Positions 10,866 through 23,400 are shown, numbered from the stretch's first letter. The stretch is 64,000 bases of DNA from Margaritispora aquatica (GCA_007644065.1 VJWN01000001.1:2184340-2248339); one strand, 5' to 3'. Notes: a model not told the origin generated them from the letters alone. Numbers and translations: made by a program.

Positions 10866-12347
10866 TCAGAGATTGAGTTTCACAAATTTTCGACTTTTCG
10901 ATTCTTTGCGAGCCTTACGGTTTGGGCTGGCAGGGGCGGCCTTTTCAATATCATCACTTTCAATATTGCTCTTGGGAGGTCTCGTTGATGGATTCGATGG
11001 CTTGTTAGCCAATAAGCTAGCCCAGTTTCGAGTGTCGGTTGAGACTACATGGAGCATGGCCGACGACTTTGTGTTAAGAGCTGGAAATTCTTCGACTGGC
11101 TCTTTAGGTGGCAATGGTACATTCAATGAAGTTAAAGCATTGGAAGCTGCAGCTTTACCTCTCCGAGCTGCTTGCGACCACTTCATATTCGTCATGAAGT
11201 GATTAGTGCTTGTCATCGCTGCCATTCCACCTGTATCTGACAAAGAGAGAGCTGGGAAATGAACAAGATCCAAAGGGTTGCCATTGGGAATTTTGCCGCT
11301 CATTGATGATTGTGCTCCAAGCCGTTGGCTTGAAACGATGGGTACGGCTTGAACCTCAACAACTCTCTTGGTCACTGCTCTTGTCGACTTATACAGGCAA
11401 GATAACTCCTTAAGCGAAGCTACTGACCATGCAACGTCTAAGGCCTGCATAAATTTTGCCATTTCTGACTGTTCTTGTGACGTGATGTTGTACTCATTGA
11501 AGAGCATGTGTATCCGTGGATTAGGATGGCATCTGACCAACCCACTGATGGTAACAAATGGTCCACCACCATATTTTGGAAGGAAATTGGCGGCAGCTGG
11601 TTTCAAACTTGCCCCGTGATCAAGAAAAAGGTTTACGACTTTGAAGGCAGGGTCGTTTATGTACTGTGAATCTCCAGACCCACAACACCTGGAGATGAGA
11701 ACATGATGAAGAGCAGTTAGACCCATATTATCCGTTGCGTCAACATATATGCCCCTGTGGAGTAGGTATTTTACGACGGCAACTAACCCAAGCCGACTTG
11801 ATAAATGAAGTAAGCCCAGTCCCATATGCTTCCCAACAGTGTAGCTTGAGATATCGGTGACGCAGGCGAGCATAGTAATTGCACAATGTTCTTGTCGAGC
11901 AATAAGTGCCATGGTAATCGGGCATTCGTACTTAGAGTTTCGAGCATTAACTGCTGCTCCAGCGATGAGCAAGGTCTGGAGCACATCGAGATGGCCGTTG
12001 TGTGCGGCAAAGTGCAAGGGTGATAACCCGTAAACCGAATCCCGGTTCATGGATGAGGAGGAAAACGAAGGTATTGCCCCAAGTAGATATGGGATAGATG
12101 TGTGAGACCTCATTTCAATATTCGCTCCATGGTGTAAGAATTTTCGAACCACTCGATCGTAACCTTTCCGAGCAGCCCATAGCAGAGCTTTGCCTCCCTT
12201 GAATTGTATGTTGTATATATAAAGGCGATCAATGAATAACACGTAGAGTCTTCGGTTGACCAATGCAAAAGACCTCGAATCTCTCTGGGTTCTGAGATAG
12301 TCGAAGATGTCCAGAAATAGCTCGTTGGCAAGGCCTAAGATTGACAT
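10866..12347 (-). CDS. F-box and ankyrin-repeat protein
   Basis: A single open frame of 493 aa without introns. The N-terminus (MSILGLANELFLDIFDYL, residues 1-45) is F-box-like. Ankyrin repeats follow: about 52-82 (GGKALLWAARKGYDRVVRKFL), 105-140 (GLSPLHFAAHNGHLDVLQTLL), a diverged unit, 170-205 (LGLLHLSSRLGLVAVVKYLL) and a last unit starting NMGLTALHHVLISR and ending VVNLFLDHGASL. The C-terminal 200 residues have low complexity and a basic end (NRKARKESKSRKF). F-box/ankyrin proteins are expected to bring ankyrin-bound targets to an SCF ubiquitin ligase through Skp1; the target here is unknown. Such genes are often expanded in filamentous fungi, and the neighbouring remnant at 10334-10632 fits local duplication and decay. 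Confidence 0.82.
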   Translation of the reverse strand: MSILGLANELFLDIFDYLRTQRDSRSFALVNRRLYVLFIDRLYIYNIQFKGGKALLWAARKGYDRVVRKFLHHGANIEMRSHTSIPYLLGAIPSFSSSSMNRDSVYGLSPLHFAAHNGHLDVLQTLLIAGAAVNARNSKYECPITMALIARQEHCAITMLACVTDISSYTVGKHMGLGLLHLSSRLGLVAVVKYLLHRGIYVDATDNMGLTALHHVLISRCCGSGDSQYINDPAFKVVNLFLDHGASLKPAAANFLPKYGGGPFVTISGLVRCHPNPRIHMLFNEYNITSQEQSEMAKFMQALDVAWSVASLKELSCLYKSTRAVTKRVVEVQAVPIVSSQRLGAQSSMSGKIPNGNPLDLVHFPALSLSDTGGMAAMTSTNHFMTNMKWSQAARRGKAAASNALTSLNVPLPPKEPVEEFPALNTKSSAMLHVVSTDTRNWASLLANKPSNPSTRPPKSNIESDDIEKAAPASPNRKARKESKSRKFVKLNL

Positions 12348-13907
12348 TTTGTCGGAATGTGACAGACATATGGAAGCTCAATAGAAGTTTATCAAAATCA
12401 GTTTAAATCCTAGAACGGGTCACAGCAACAGAAAGCGAAGATCTACGCAAGAGCTCGTCTCCGATCGAAGAGGATAGGTAGTTATAGATGAAGGAGGAAA
12501 GAAAGCAGTATCTAGCAAATAGAATGAAGAAGAAACGAAACTCGTGCAGCTTCCCCGCATCTTCACCCACCTAAAGGCAGCCAAAAGAAAGCAAAGAGGA
12601 GGTCAGACAGCAAGCATATGCAAGATAATCGATACATTCTCGATCCTCACCAACGTCATTGGAGCTCCAAGATATACTCCCATCTATCATAAAAGATTGT
12701 CATAGAAGCAGAAAAAAACCACAGCCTCAAAACCGCAAAGTTCAGCCGCAGCAATTAAAAAATTCCACATAGTATAAGTCAATCATGCACGTATATATGA
12801 CCGACTAGGCAGTAGAAAAACATGTGTCCAGCGGTTGATTTAATCGTGTTTGTGAATAAGGAGAGAAGACGATGTTGCGTAGAGAATTTCTGCTTGAGTA
12901 GCGATACCGCGCTAGAGTGGATATGGATTAGCGCACGGCTAGCACTAGCTTGGTTTGTGGGCATCTTCACAATTTTCAACCTCGTCTGCTTTTTGCAACC
13001 TTCAACAACTTCGCGAACCATCAATCTGTGCAACAGGATGGGATTCCTGTACGTCCCCATACTCGCAGATCGTAGAGCAGATCACACCAGTCTTTAGTAG
13101 ACAATATTGTTCCCAGCTTGATCTGTGAGGTTTGGCTGGCGACCAATTGCTTGCAATTTGGTGCCAATTTTCTTCTACATTTTCCTTTCTGTTTCATTTC
13201 ATCAAGCTTCCATCACCTCTCCTCCTACGAGTCAGCGCGTGCGAGGAAGAGAGATATATGGAGCAGGGTCCAGAAGACACATACCACAATATTAATACCT
13301 CCTATGCCTCTTCCAATGGGCCTGGAGCGTCATCATTTTAATTCGTTCGTGGGAGAAAGACCAAACGGCCTAGACAGCCAGCCCTATCCACCCTGTTGGC
13401 TTAGATCCAGTGAGCCAGGAGGACTAATCCGGACAAACAGACTTTTGTTTTCGTCGCGTCTATTCAAAGAGAGAATGGCGAAGGAGAATGTGTATTCAAC
13501 TGACCTAGTTCCACCTAGGTATCTTGAGAGTGGTGAGACAATGATGCAGACTTGGTATGAGGACAGAGTAGATAGCATACGAATGATAGTGTGGAGTGTG
13601 TAGAAGTTGTAATAATTTAGGGGCATTTCTATTGGTCTCGGTCTTATATACCCTAATGCTCAGTCAAATGCAAAGTGTTCATGAACCTCATATCCAGTCA
13701 AACTTTTACCTTGCCATAGAATGCCGATGACTTTGGTGTTCTTGCAAGCTGCATCCGTGATCCTGCATACTCTCGCTCAATCATCAAAACGATGTTATAT
13801 CACAGGGGGAAAATGTGTCTTCACATTCTGCAACCTGATAGCTTAAATCATACGCAATCACATCTAATCTCATTCATAAACTATCTACAGCCTATCCCAC
13901 CCCTCAC
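12348..13907. other. Intergenic region, no supported gene
   Basis: It contains the promoter of the F-box/ankyrin gene next to 12347. Several frames of 60-160 codons occur, the longest at 13118-13603 (+), but none has a recognisable domain or splice support. Confidence 0.4.
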
Positions 13908-16900
13908 TCACGCACCCTTCCACTTCCCAAACCTAGCCCAATCTCTTACTAACGCACCAAACACTGCCCTCTGACTAGCATCCAACCTCGCTGCCACCGC
14001 ACGCCTCAACTCGACACTGCCAGTATCAAAAATTGCATACACGCCCGGAACCAATTTCTCCCTCACACCACTATCCATACGCATCTCCAGCTGCAGCGCT
14101 ACGTACTCCATCAGCACGACCTGCATGTGCCAGCCCGTGACACGCTTCCACTTCTCGCTCGCGGATGTGAGGATGTTGTGGTTTTTCCCGCGGACCGAGG
14201 ACTCGGATGGGTCACAGAGAAGGGTTAGGAGACGTGTGAAGTGTGAGGCGGAGGCGGGCGTGAGGTTGTATGATGGGGTGGTGGTGCTGGTTGTTGTGGG
14301 GATCCAGGGCGGCGGGAGGCGGTGCGTTTTGGTGTTTGAGTGGGGTAGCGGGAGGAAGAGGCACCGGAGGAGTGAGAGGAGAGTTTGTAGGACTAGGTGC
14401 ATGTGGCCTTGTAGTTTGAGGCGGTGGTGCATTATGACGGAGCGGAAGAGGTGGCAACAATGTGTGAAGATAGCGTTTGCGCGGACTGGGTTGAGGGAAG
14501 GTCCTTGTCGAGAACATAGAATTGCGATGCTGCCTAAGGTTGTGTCGATATTGTACTGAGAGATTGAACGAGGCTAGGTTGTGTTAGAGAAGAAGAGTTT
14601 GGAAAAGTGTGACACCTACTTTGCTCTGGAGTATGTGTTGAAGGGTCTCGCTGATGATGGAAAATTGGACCATGCTTGTCGTTCTTGGATATTGAGCACA
14701 TAACGTCGTGTAGGCTTCAGAGATGTCGAATGATGCTTCATCTTCTGACTTGCCAGCATCTTTGACTGTTAGCAAGAGTCCTCGTTGAGTAAATTTTCCA
14801 ACCATACCTTCAAGAGCGACGATGACCTGACGAGCAGCGAGTAACTTGTCAGGACATCTGAGGCCTGCGTTGTCGGTTCCGAATATTGCCTTCAGCAAGG
14901 CGAGCTTTTGCTGATTGTCTCCACTTGCTAGGATTTTCGCTTTTTGAATGATAGACTGTCTTCCATATACAGTCTTGATATCGCCTGACAGCTCGCTATT
15001 GAGATCATATTCAAGTTCTGACGGGTTATCCGTGTTTCTTGTAGTAGCGAACACGAAAGTCTCTAATCGTGCTCCAACATTCAACTCGCTGACGTCCGAG
15101 GCAATAAACTTCGATGCGTCTTTCCGAAGTGCCTCAATATCTGACACATTCGCACCAAGCGTAGCAAGTGCATCCACGATGCTAAGGATCAACAGCTGCG
15201 AATCTTGGCTTTCGCTTATTTTGCCCTTCCTCAAGCCATGAAGAGTGGTCTTCAACTGTTCAAGGAGGTAGTTCTTGAAAGCAGCTACAACCGACCCCAA
15301 GTCATCGGACTCAATAATTGTAACCTTTGCATCCAGTAGAACCTTCAACACTGCTTCGAATACGGCAATAACAGCAAAAGTGAGCTTGTGTTTCGGCTTC
15401 TCCTCCGCTTTCTTGGTCTTCTTTTTGATGGATTTGAATGCATGCACAACATAGGCTTTGTTACGAGGCTCCTTGGGGATAGTATGCACATATTCAACAG
15501 TTTTCCGACACAACTCCTCTAATAATGCCAGACTGACTTGCTTATTTGGATCTTCTTTTTCAGACAGAGCAGTCGCGAGATTGGTGAATTCTTCAAAATC
15601 CATTCCCTACGCACGTCAGGTATGAAAATGAAAGTAGACTTAGAGCAAGACTCACCTCGTAGAACATTGCGTACTCCATCATTTTCAACTTCAAGCTAAG
15701 TACAGCAGGATTCACTGCATTTTCAAACGATAATCCGCACTTCGCGTCGTGCTCAGCATCTCCGGTTGGTAACCATCCTTTCAGAATAGTTTCCCTTTGC
15801 TTTTTGTTAAGGCTCTCCATCCGCGATTTCAGCAAAGCTTTCACCGCAAAGTTGTTAACTGAAGCTGATTCAAGGATCGGGTTGTTATGGTTGGTTTGGT
15901 TGTGTAGCATTATATCAATCATCATTTCTGTACACTCTCTTAGATAAGATCTCTGTTAGAGGGAGGTAAGACGTACCACTGAGCGCACTACAGTTCAAGA
16001 CTTCATCGCTTTCCAGAGAAGAAATCCATATGTTCTCGAACACACCTGTGGAACCTAGCCAAAACATGTTTTGAAGAATTGCTTCAGGCTCATCTAATTC
16101 GAGAACGAGTCTAAAATGTCAGCGAATAATATAACTTGGAAGTGGAAGCACTCACGGAAGTGTTTTTGGGTACTCAACAAAGACGGATCGGATCAGCAGC
16201 CATGATATACATCCTCGACTTCTATCCACCGTGTTGATTTCTGACTTAATAGCCTCGACGCTTACGTCGATACCTAGCTTAATCTCGCCAACCAGTGCTT
16301 GCAAGCAGTTATTCACATCGTCTAGTAGTCCAACGAGAACTGGCTTGACCAGTGTCTCTTTGAGATTTCCAGATTCTGGAACACTCCATATCGCGCAAGC
16401 CAGTCTCACCCGTTCCACAAAATCGAGCTTCGTACTTTCTGTGTAATCTCTGTCTTGAATCGTAATGAAGGGCTGAAGATCCTGCTGCCACAGCCCCATG
16501 ATCTTCTCCACACTGACATATGGCATACAATCGACTAAACGAGATACCATTCTCAGAGACCGCCACTTGTATCTCTTCGTCAGTGCCAGAGAAGCTTCTT
16601 TGTCAAACATAATGTAATATGGCCGCAAACCAACAGCGTCGACGATCGCTTCGCTGATAAGCGAGCCCGCAACAGCATCTAAAAGAACACAGACTGCATC
16701 AGGGGTAGACGTAACTTCTGTAGAAAGCCACTCCAGAATCTGTTCGATCTGCTGAATAGTCAGAGAGACCTCAAGATGCCTCCTCAATTCAACGTGTAAG
16801 GCATCATCTTCCCAAGCACTGAAAGTATCCAATGAGTCTTCAGAGGACGATCTCAATTTCTCGTACTCGACAAGTTGTGCATGCCAATGTTTCATGAAGC

Positions 16901-18382
16901 CAGAAAGATCACGAGCTTTAGCGAACTCATTTATGAGAGGTACAACAACCTCAGATACAACCTGCTGCGAAACTTCAGGCCAGTCCTGAGCTGCCGAAGC
17001 ATTCGTGATTCTCGCAAGTAGGTTGTCGAGGAGATTGCTCTCACTCTCATTGTCTGGAATCAAGAACACGTTCGCATCCAATTTGATCATCGTAGCCACA
17101 AGTTGCCAAAACACACTGCCTTCAGGCAGAGCAAACTCCAAAGTGATGGCACGGAGTACCGGCAAATCCAACATGACTTTATACTGGATAGCTAATTGCA
17201 ACATGTCCGAAATTGCTCCTCCATCTTTACTAGCTTTTGAAGGCATAGCTTTCCTAAGTGTCTTAAAAACATGTAAAAGCCATGCGTCATCGCTAGCTCT
17301 TCGTCGTCTTGAGCCATGGGGCTTAATCGATCGAATGGCCACTTCGAAGAGGTGAGGTGCTGCTGAGACATCTTGGATGACAAAAGTATCCGTGAGAGCG
17401 CTTAGAAGTTCTGATTCCTGATCTGGTGCCATTGCGGACTTAGCTGGATTTATGACATTACGAGCAATTAACTGCTCGAGTTGCGATGTCCATCCTAGGC
17501 CCGGATGCAAACCACTTTTGATCACCTTTAATAGTGCTAGAAGCGGTTGTGTGCAATGCAACGAGAATGAGAGATAGGCAGTCGTGTCTGTGGTATGGCA
17601 TGACCAAATCCTGATAAAAGGTAACATAAATTGCATCTTGTCGGTGCCTTCACTAAGTGGTGAAAGTGCCTTTTTACACAATACCATCCATGACCCCAAG
17701 ACCTGAGCTGCCCCTATTGGTGACGTACGTATAGCTTTCTGCATGTACTCAGCAGAGAGAGCTGTCCCTCGTCCATTTCTGTCCGCACTCGTGCCCGACA
17801 CAATATCTGAGGCTTCGGTGATATATTGTACTGTCTCGTATATCGCTTCCAGAAGTCGGGATAATCCAATAGCATCTTGGGCTGTCGAGTTCGCTATAAC
17901 CTCGCCCGAACGTTTCCTTTTCTTGGAGGACTTCTTCTCTTCCTTCACTGGCACAGATGTCACATCTTGCCCGTCCTTCACCAGCTGTTCTAATTCTGAT
18001 CTCAAGATAGACACGAATTTCTTTTCGGCCAAAATCTTCGCCGCATTAATAATCGGTACAGTTCGTAAAAGATGTAGTAAAAGGTTCCAAGCAGATGCCG
18101 TCTTGCGTGGCACAAGTAATTGCTTCAACAACCATCTCAGAAGCCATTCTTCCCTTCCAAAGTACTGCACAGACTCTGCTATCTTCGACACATGCAATCG
18201 TCGTGAAATAGTTTCCAGGTCAACACCAACGAATTTGGCAGCTTCTACTAGCTGGTCTTCGAATGGCGCAGAGAGCTTCTCCAGCTCCGCGAGCTGCTCT
18301 TGCGCTTTTCTAGATTGGGAAGTCTACGCGTTGTGTGTTAGTCCATGTTCGCCTCAAATCCAAGATCCGAAGCACTCACCAT
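13908..18382 (-). CDS. URB2: URB2/NPA2-type nucleolar ribosome-biogenesis protein
   Basis: Six minus-strand exons fit: 18382-18380, 18323-16156, 16110-15977, 15927-15656, 15606-14620 and 14555-13908, giving 1403 aa with all phases consistent. Exon 1 is only the ATG codon, directly before a GTGAGT donor; exon 2 resumes TSQSRKAQEQLAELEKL. The long helical middle is typical of this family (Npa2 in yeast, about 1170 aa). The C-terminal 215 residues hold the conserved Urb2 domain: YNIDTTLGSIAILCSRQGP, then HLFRSV..HHRLKLQGHMHLV, GWHMQVVLMEYVALQLEMRM and RAVFGALVRDWARFGKW. In yeast the protein acts in the nucleolus with Urb1/Npa1 in early pre-60S assembly. The last intron was placed at the CAG before TACAATATC because only that acceptor gives the TLGSIAIL block in frame. 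Lys-rich patch KKSSKKRKR in exon 2 may be a nuclear signal. Confidence 0.9.
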
Positions 18383-18691
18383 ATTTCAATACTTCCAAAT
18401 CCCAATCCTCTCTCTCTGTAATCCTCCCACCACAGTACCAGAAAATAAAAAAGTCCCACCGAGCCGGCAGAAAACCTACCCACTAAGCCCGATCTACTTA
18501 CCGCCCTCCCAAAGACTTGGCGCTCAGCTGCCGTTTTGCGCCGACAACAGTCCCAGACAGCCCAGCTACCCAAATCCCGCAAGAAAGCTCACATAACACC
18601 TCGACACACATCTGCGGTAAGCCAATTGATAAGCCCAAGCTGGAGAGAAGTGCTAAGAGACGATTGTTGCAGAACAGAAAAGCGAGACGAC
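18383..18691. promoter_or_regulatory. Bidirectional promoter between URB2 and MIC10
   Basis: Only 309 bases separate the divergent start codons of URB2 (-) and MIC10 (+), so both promoters and leaders must share this interval. Confidence 0.65.
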
Positions 18692-19079
18692 ATGCCTGAG
18701 ACGTCAATTCCTCCTCCTGCGGCGATCTCGCGACCTGCGAAGCCGGTTTCTGAAGCGCTTTTGAATGAGAAGGTTTGATTTCCAGTTCTCCTGCTACCAC
18801 GGCGGATGTGCAGCTTCTATTTTTCTTCGAGTAGAATTGAGAGCGATGGATACGGAGAGCTAATGCTTGGTCAATTAGTGGGATCGCTGCCTTTCTTCCC
18901 TTCTCATCCGCTCATCACTCGGCCTCGGATTCGGTGTCGTTTTCTCGGTCCTGCTTTTCAAACGTCGGGCATGGCCAGCTTTCGTTGGGTTGGGCTTCGG
19001 GAGTGGAAGGGCATATGAGGAGTGCAATGGGAGCTTTCTGAGGACAGGCAAGGAGGGTGTTAGGGTTCAGCGACCATAG
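18692..19079 (+). CDS. MIC10: MICOS complex subunit Mic10
   Basis: Two exons, 18692-18772 and 18879-19079, give 93 aa. The intron (18773-18878) has a weak GTTTGA donor, an AGCTAATG branch site and a TAG acceptor. The protein reads SEALLNEKWDRCLSSLL (20-36), then two hydrophobic helices with glycine motifs, LGLGFGVVFSVLLF (41-54) and AFVGLGFGSGRAYEEC (61-76), separated by a basic loop KRRAWP. This is the full Mic10 (DUF543) signature. Mic10 oligomerises through these glycine motifs to bend the mitochondrial inner membrane at crista junctions. The length matches the family (about 90-100 aa). The tail GKEGVRVQRP is not conserved as far as I recall. The gene is missed by simple frame searches because the conserved half lies in exon 2. 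Confidence 0.93.
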
Positions 19080-19680
19080 AGAACCAGCTTTGAACGTTTG
19101 GCAAATGGATCAGAACCAGTAAACGGGGTGGGTATGAAGCCATACGATATTCAAACTAGATGAGAAGCGGGAAAATTGAAGGAATGACAATTAACGGATG
19201 GATTGGAGGAAGCTGTATGATTGTACAAAAGAATACATTGAAAGCTGCAGTTCAACCATGCCCTTCGCATTTCTCTCTGTACTCTTCGTCTTGGTGGCAG
19301 TTTGTGCTATGGCTTTAGACATGGTTAGATTTATTCTGAGCGGTTTGTAGAAAAAAGGTTTAGCTTACTGGTTGATCAAAATCGGAAGAGAATGGGTTGA
19401 GTTCATCACACAGGTTCATGCCATACTCTGATCAATTTTTGCCAACACAAACTAGGTTTGGACAAGCAGCAAAACAAGAGCTTTGCAGTTATGCCATACT
19501 GACATCTTGTCTGGTTGGGACTTATCTTTCTGGTACAGATGGACTTCCTCGCCTAATTTCTTTTCTGATATTCACAAGTTGGTTATACTGCCAGGCATCT
19601 CCTGTAGCACCACTGAGCCATCTAGAGCCTGTTGTCGTGCGTCAACTTCCAATTTGTAGTAGATATCAGGTATAGTTTTC
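19080..19680. other. Intergenic region between convergent genes
   Basis: Holds the 3' ends of MIC10 (+) and the single-pass membrane protein gene (-). No gene or repeat seen. Confidence 0.45.
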
Positions 19681-20424
19681 TCATACAACAAAGTAGTCCA
19701 AGCTGCGTCGCCTCACTCCACACGACTGTTGACAGTCTTCCCTATGCACATCTCGTCCTGAACTTGCGCTGCTACCACCCATTCCATCCACTACACCGTA
19801 TTCCTGCCTCTCACTGTCGTTATGCGGTACAATGCCTTCGTAGTACCCAATCTTCCTCCCGACAGGGTGAGGATTCAGTAGTGGCTCTCTCTCGCTTCCA
19901 CCCTCCAATGTGCTGTACCCAACATGTTTCGCGGGGCCTGACCCAGCTTCATGGCTTTCTGCTCGGGAAGGTATTCCAACATTAGGATTTGCTTGAGCTT
20001 GAAAGATGGAGCATGATGAACGCCTCCGCTGGCAAGGAATTGTTGGTAGTGGTTTGACAGGTTTCTTGGAGCTAAATTTGCGACTGATGGACTGAACGCA
20101 GTGTTGAATGCCGAGGAAGCAGATGAAGAAGAGAACTCCAACTGCAGCTCCAGCCATTAGGAGAAACATGGCTAGCTCGAAAGGGGTGATGCTTAGTGTC
20201 TCATCCTGGTACAGGCCAGTCTGCGAGCGTCGGACAGAATGTGGATGAACGGGAATGCGTCGTTGTTCTTGAAGATAGCGACGAGCGACAGGTGATAGAC
20301 GCTCGAGAGGGGATGAATACATCCGAACTGAGTGTGCTGTCATGATGGCGTTTCTTGGTGGTTGGATGAAGGTGAGGATAAACTGGGGAGAAAACTTTTG
20401 TTCTGTGCTGCCCAAGTATACCAA
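19681..20424 (-). CDS. Single-pass membrane protein of unknown function
   Basis: An uninterrupted 247-aa frame. Residues 83-106 (ELAMFLLMAGAAVGVLFFICFLGI) form one clear membrane helix, followed by basic residues (RKFSSKKP) that favour a cytoplasmic C-terminus. The N-terminal side is Arg-rich and has no signal peptide; the C-terminal 140 residues are polar and Ser/Gly-rich. Met28 (at 20343, MTAHSVRMYSS) is an equally good start, and the 27 residues before it look less coding. I do not recognise a family. The layout, a short polar N-terminus, one helix and a long disordered tail, is common among orphan fungal membrane proteins. Confidence 0.55.
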   Translation of the reverse strand: MVYLGSTEQKFSPQFILTFIQPPRNAIMTAHSVRMYSSPLERLSPVARRYLQEQRRIPVHPHSVRRSQTGLYQDETLSITPFELAMFLLMAGAAVGVLFFICFLGIQHCVQSISRKFSSKKPVKPLPTIPCQRRRSSCSIFQAQANPNVGIPSRAESHEAGSGPAKHVGYSTLEGGSEREPLLNPHPVGRKIGYYEGIVPHNDSERQEYGVVDGMGGSSASSGRDVHREDCQQSCGVRRRSLDYFVV

Positions 20425-23400
20425 ATAAAGATAAGTATGTAGAGGCTCAGCAAGAAAGTTTCTGAATTGAATGTATAGGTGATTAGATGCCCGATTGCGG
20501 GCGTATTGTAGGAAGCGTCAGAGGGCTGCAGAGGGTTCGTACATATGTATGTTTCATTCAGAAATTGAAAATGAGAACATTACGGACTTCAAGACCAAGT
20601 CCTAAGTCCTAAGGTACTTTCCATATATTGTGTCTTGGATGTCAAATCAAGGAAGGAGCTCACCTAATACCACACTCCTTCGTTCATTGACAAGGAAAGA
20701 GCACCATAATCAGTTTTATTTTCATCTTTTAGCATGCAACAAGATTGTGTACACAACAGCAACACACTTATTGATATTCAGATCGACGAGTGTACGGAGT
20801 GAGGTTAGTACAAACACATTGTAAAGCCAACAAAACCCAGTTGAACAAGAAACGACATGTGCTTGGGCTACCATGTATGACAACCATAAGAGAGGTGTGG
20901 ACCTCCGATTAAGGTGATAATCAGAATCATCTCGTAATCTTCACTTGAATTTAAGTTGCTGAGAAGATGTCACTAGACTTGGGTTGTATGTTCCAACGGG
21001 ATCGTTTGAGCAGATATAAACACAGCAATATACTCTACCCGACTTCAGGCAAACGACATTTTGAGGCCCGTTAGTTAAATACAAATCTGCTTAAAAAAAA
21101 CCCTCAAATCCGCAAAGGTATTCTAGAAAATTGCACTGCTGATACGAGCTTGTAGGTTAAAAACAAAAATGACACCTCGCTTACCACTAAAAGAAGCCCT
21201 GGTATCTCAAGTCACTCAACTTGAATTCTGGTACATCCTAGGATCCGACACGTTCGCTCCACGACCAAATCATCCTGAAAGTCGAGGATTCATAAGTTAA
21301 ACCTTTCGTCTTGGTCGAAGAATCGATCTGCGGACATCGAAACCCAATACTCCACTCTTCGCATGGCAGACAAGGATTTCTGGATTCATATCATTCAATC
21401 TTCACCCCGTGTCGGCAATTTTATATTAAAATAGCACCCTTGAAACGAAATTTGAGAAGCGAGATGATTTTGACATGTGTGGCGTGCGAATCATCAGACG
21501 ACTTCTTGAGTGACTTGCTTATCCACTTCTTCTAGAAAACATGACCAGCCAGCGAAGAAAGCTGCCCCGAAGGAACAGTTGATTCAGGAGAGTGGATATC
21601 TTGTCTTAGGGCGAGTCGAGGAAGGACTTATCCCGAAAGACGTTTTTGGCGTGATTGGGCATGGATTTATGAAAGTACTGGATGTTTCACAAATTGCAAG
21701 TGATTTTCATGCATGCAGGAATCAGGCTCGTCAGGATGCATTGGAGGGCTCGAGCGATGCCGTCTTGTGGCACAGACTAGCAGAACCCGTACGACTGGCT
21801 GGTTGTTACCGACTCTCTGTATCCGTCTTTCTCTGATCTCTTTGATGATGCATCTTCCAATTCTCAAAATCTCTCTCTGCTGCAGAACCATTCTGGAAAA
21901 TGAGCCTCCACTTGATATTCAGAAAAGATGCCGACCTGTCTTCCGTCATCTTCCTCGGCCGGCACCTGTGAACTCCACATGCACAGAATCAGCTCTCTCC
22001 GATGTCGACGATTTTCCCAGGGAAAGAGACACTATTGGACAGGCCCTCCCGAACTGGTTGTTGGCGTAGACTAGAATGCCCGAGCGGTGATATCCAGTGC
22101 CTTTGGCGACTCTTCATTTGATGTGCCAAAAAGCCACGGGCACGGGACTTCTTTTCTCACTTCTCAAAGTTCCATCCCATCTCCTCCTTTCATAGAAAAA
22201 TACGCGTCCAGGACGGCAGCATTTTGTTCCATTTTGAACAGCTTTAGAAGCAAGAAGTTGTACATTCCGTAGGCGTGATATTTGTGGTTACCGTAATAAG
22301 GTAGCCCCCAAGCAGATATCAACTAGTGTAGGACATCATGCCAACTGAGTGTCTCCTTGCTGAAACGTTCCCCCTTTTCCTAGATGTAGCTCTAAGCCTG
22401 ACCAGTCACGGACATTAGAAATTCAACAGTCAAGCATCGGAGATCTGATACACCTTTCTAGGCTGTTCAACAAGGAGCAGAATCCTAGTAGCAAGCAACG
22501 GTATTCAGACCCATGCCCATACAACTCTTGGTACTTGTACCCTGATAGTTGAATCTCTGAGACCAACTGCCTGTGGGTGAGTAATGAAAGCCTGTACAGC
22601 GGATATTGGCCTGCAAGTTGCACTCTGCGCCGTTGGCTTAACATCTGTCCTGAGGTGGCCATTGGGGCCAAGCTCGCTGACTGCGACGCTGTGTAATGTG
22701 AGACCTGGACCACTCTTAGAGCAGCTTTCTTTGACCATAGGTAGTGTTCCTTTTGTATTCCCGACATCTTTTCAATCCTCACTTCATAGTTCCATACCGG
22801 TCTTCCTTCCACATTCTTATATTCTTTTGATATTATCATCAATATCACCATTGACGAGAAGCGCATCGAAATAATATTCATTGAATCGAAAGACGAAAGA
22901 CAAAAATCGAAAGAATATATTATCACACCCTGCTCCATAATCCATAATCGGTACCTCAATCAAATCCTTGGGGCTGCAGATTGCTGCAGCTGCTTAGACG
23001 ACGACCGCTAGACCTCATCGGGCCGTGTAAGCTTGACTCTCCTCGTCCCTTTTCTGTTGTGCCTCTTGCCCTTTTCCAACTTCGCCCATAACTATCACCA
23101 TAAACCATCCCCATTACCAAACAACCAACATCGAGAGAAAAAGGCACAGAGGATTTCGACTTCCCCGCGAAACAATCCTCATTACGAAGTCCGCGAAAGG
23201 ACTTTCACTTGCGCAATTTGTGCGACGACGAGTCAATCGTGCTTGGTACGTCTGATCTCCGATCTCTCTCCATCCCGTTTCTTCAAAACAACTGGGCGAG
23301 GCTTCTCGGCCATCACGAAACATTCCTCCAAACCTTGGGTGTTTTCAAAACATCCAAAGCATCGCATTGTCAATTGATTGACATCATTGGCATCTCTTTC

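Noticed and set aside
13118..13603. 161-codon plus-strand open frame
   Set aside because: It has no domain, no signal peptide and no splice support, and its start region reads like promoter sequence.
14125..14559. 144-codon plus-strand frame opposite URB2 exon 6
   Set aside because: It is the antisense shadow of the conserved Urb2 domain.
14766..14807. Possible 42-base intron inside URB2 exon 5
   Set aside because: The branch-like CTAAC touches the acceptor, leaving no normal spacing, and the frame is kept either way. I left it exonic.
21510..21836. 108-codon plus frame upstream of the G-alpha gene
   Set aside because: No recognisable motif, and no intron signals extend it.
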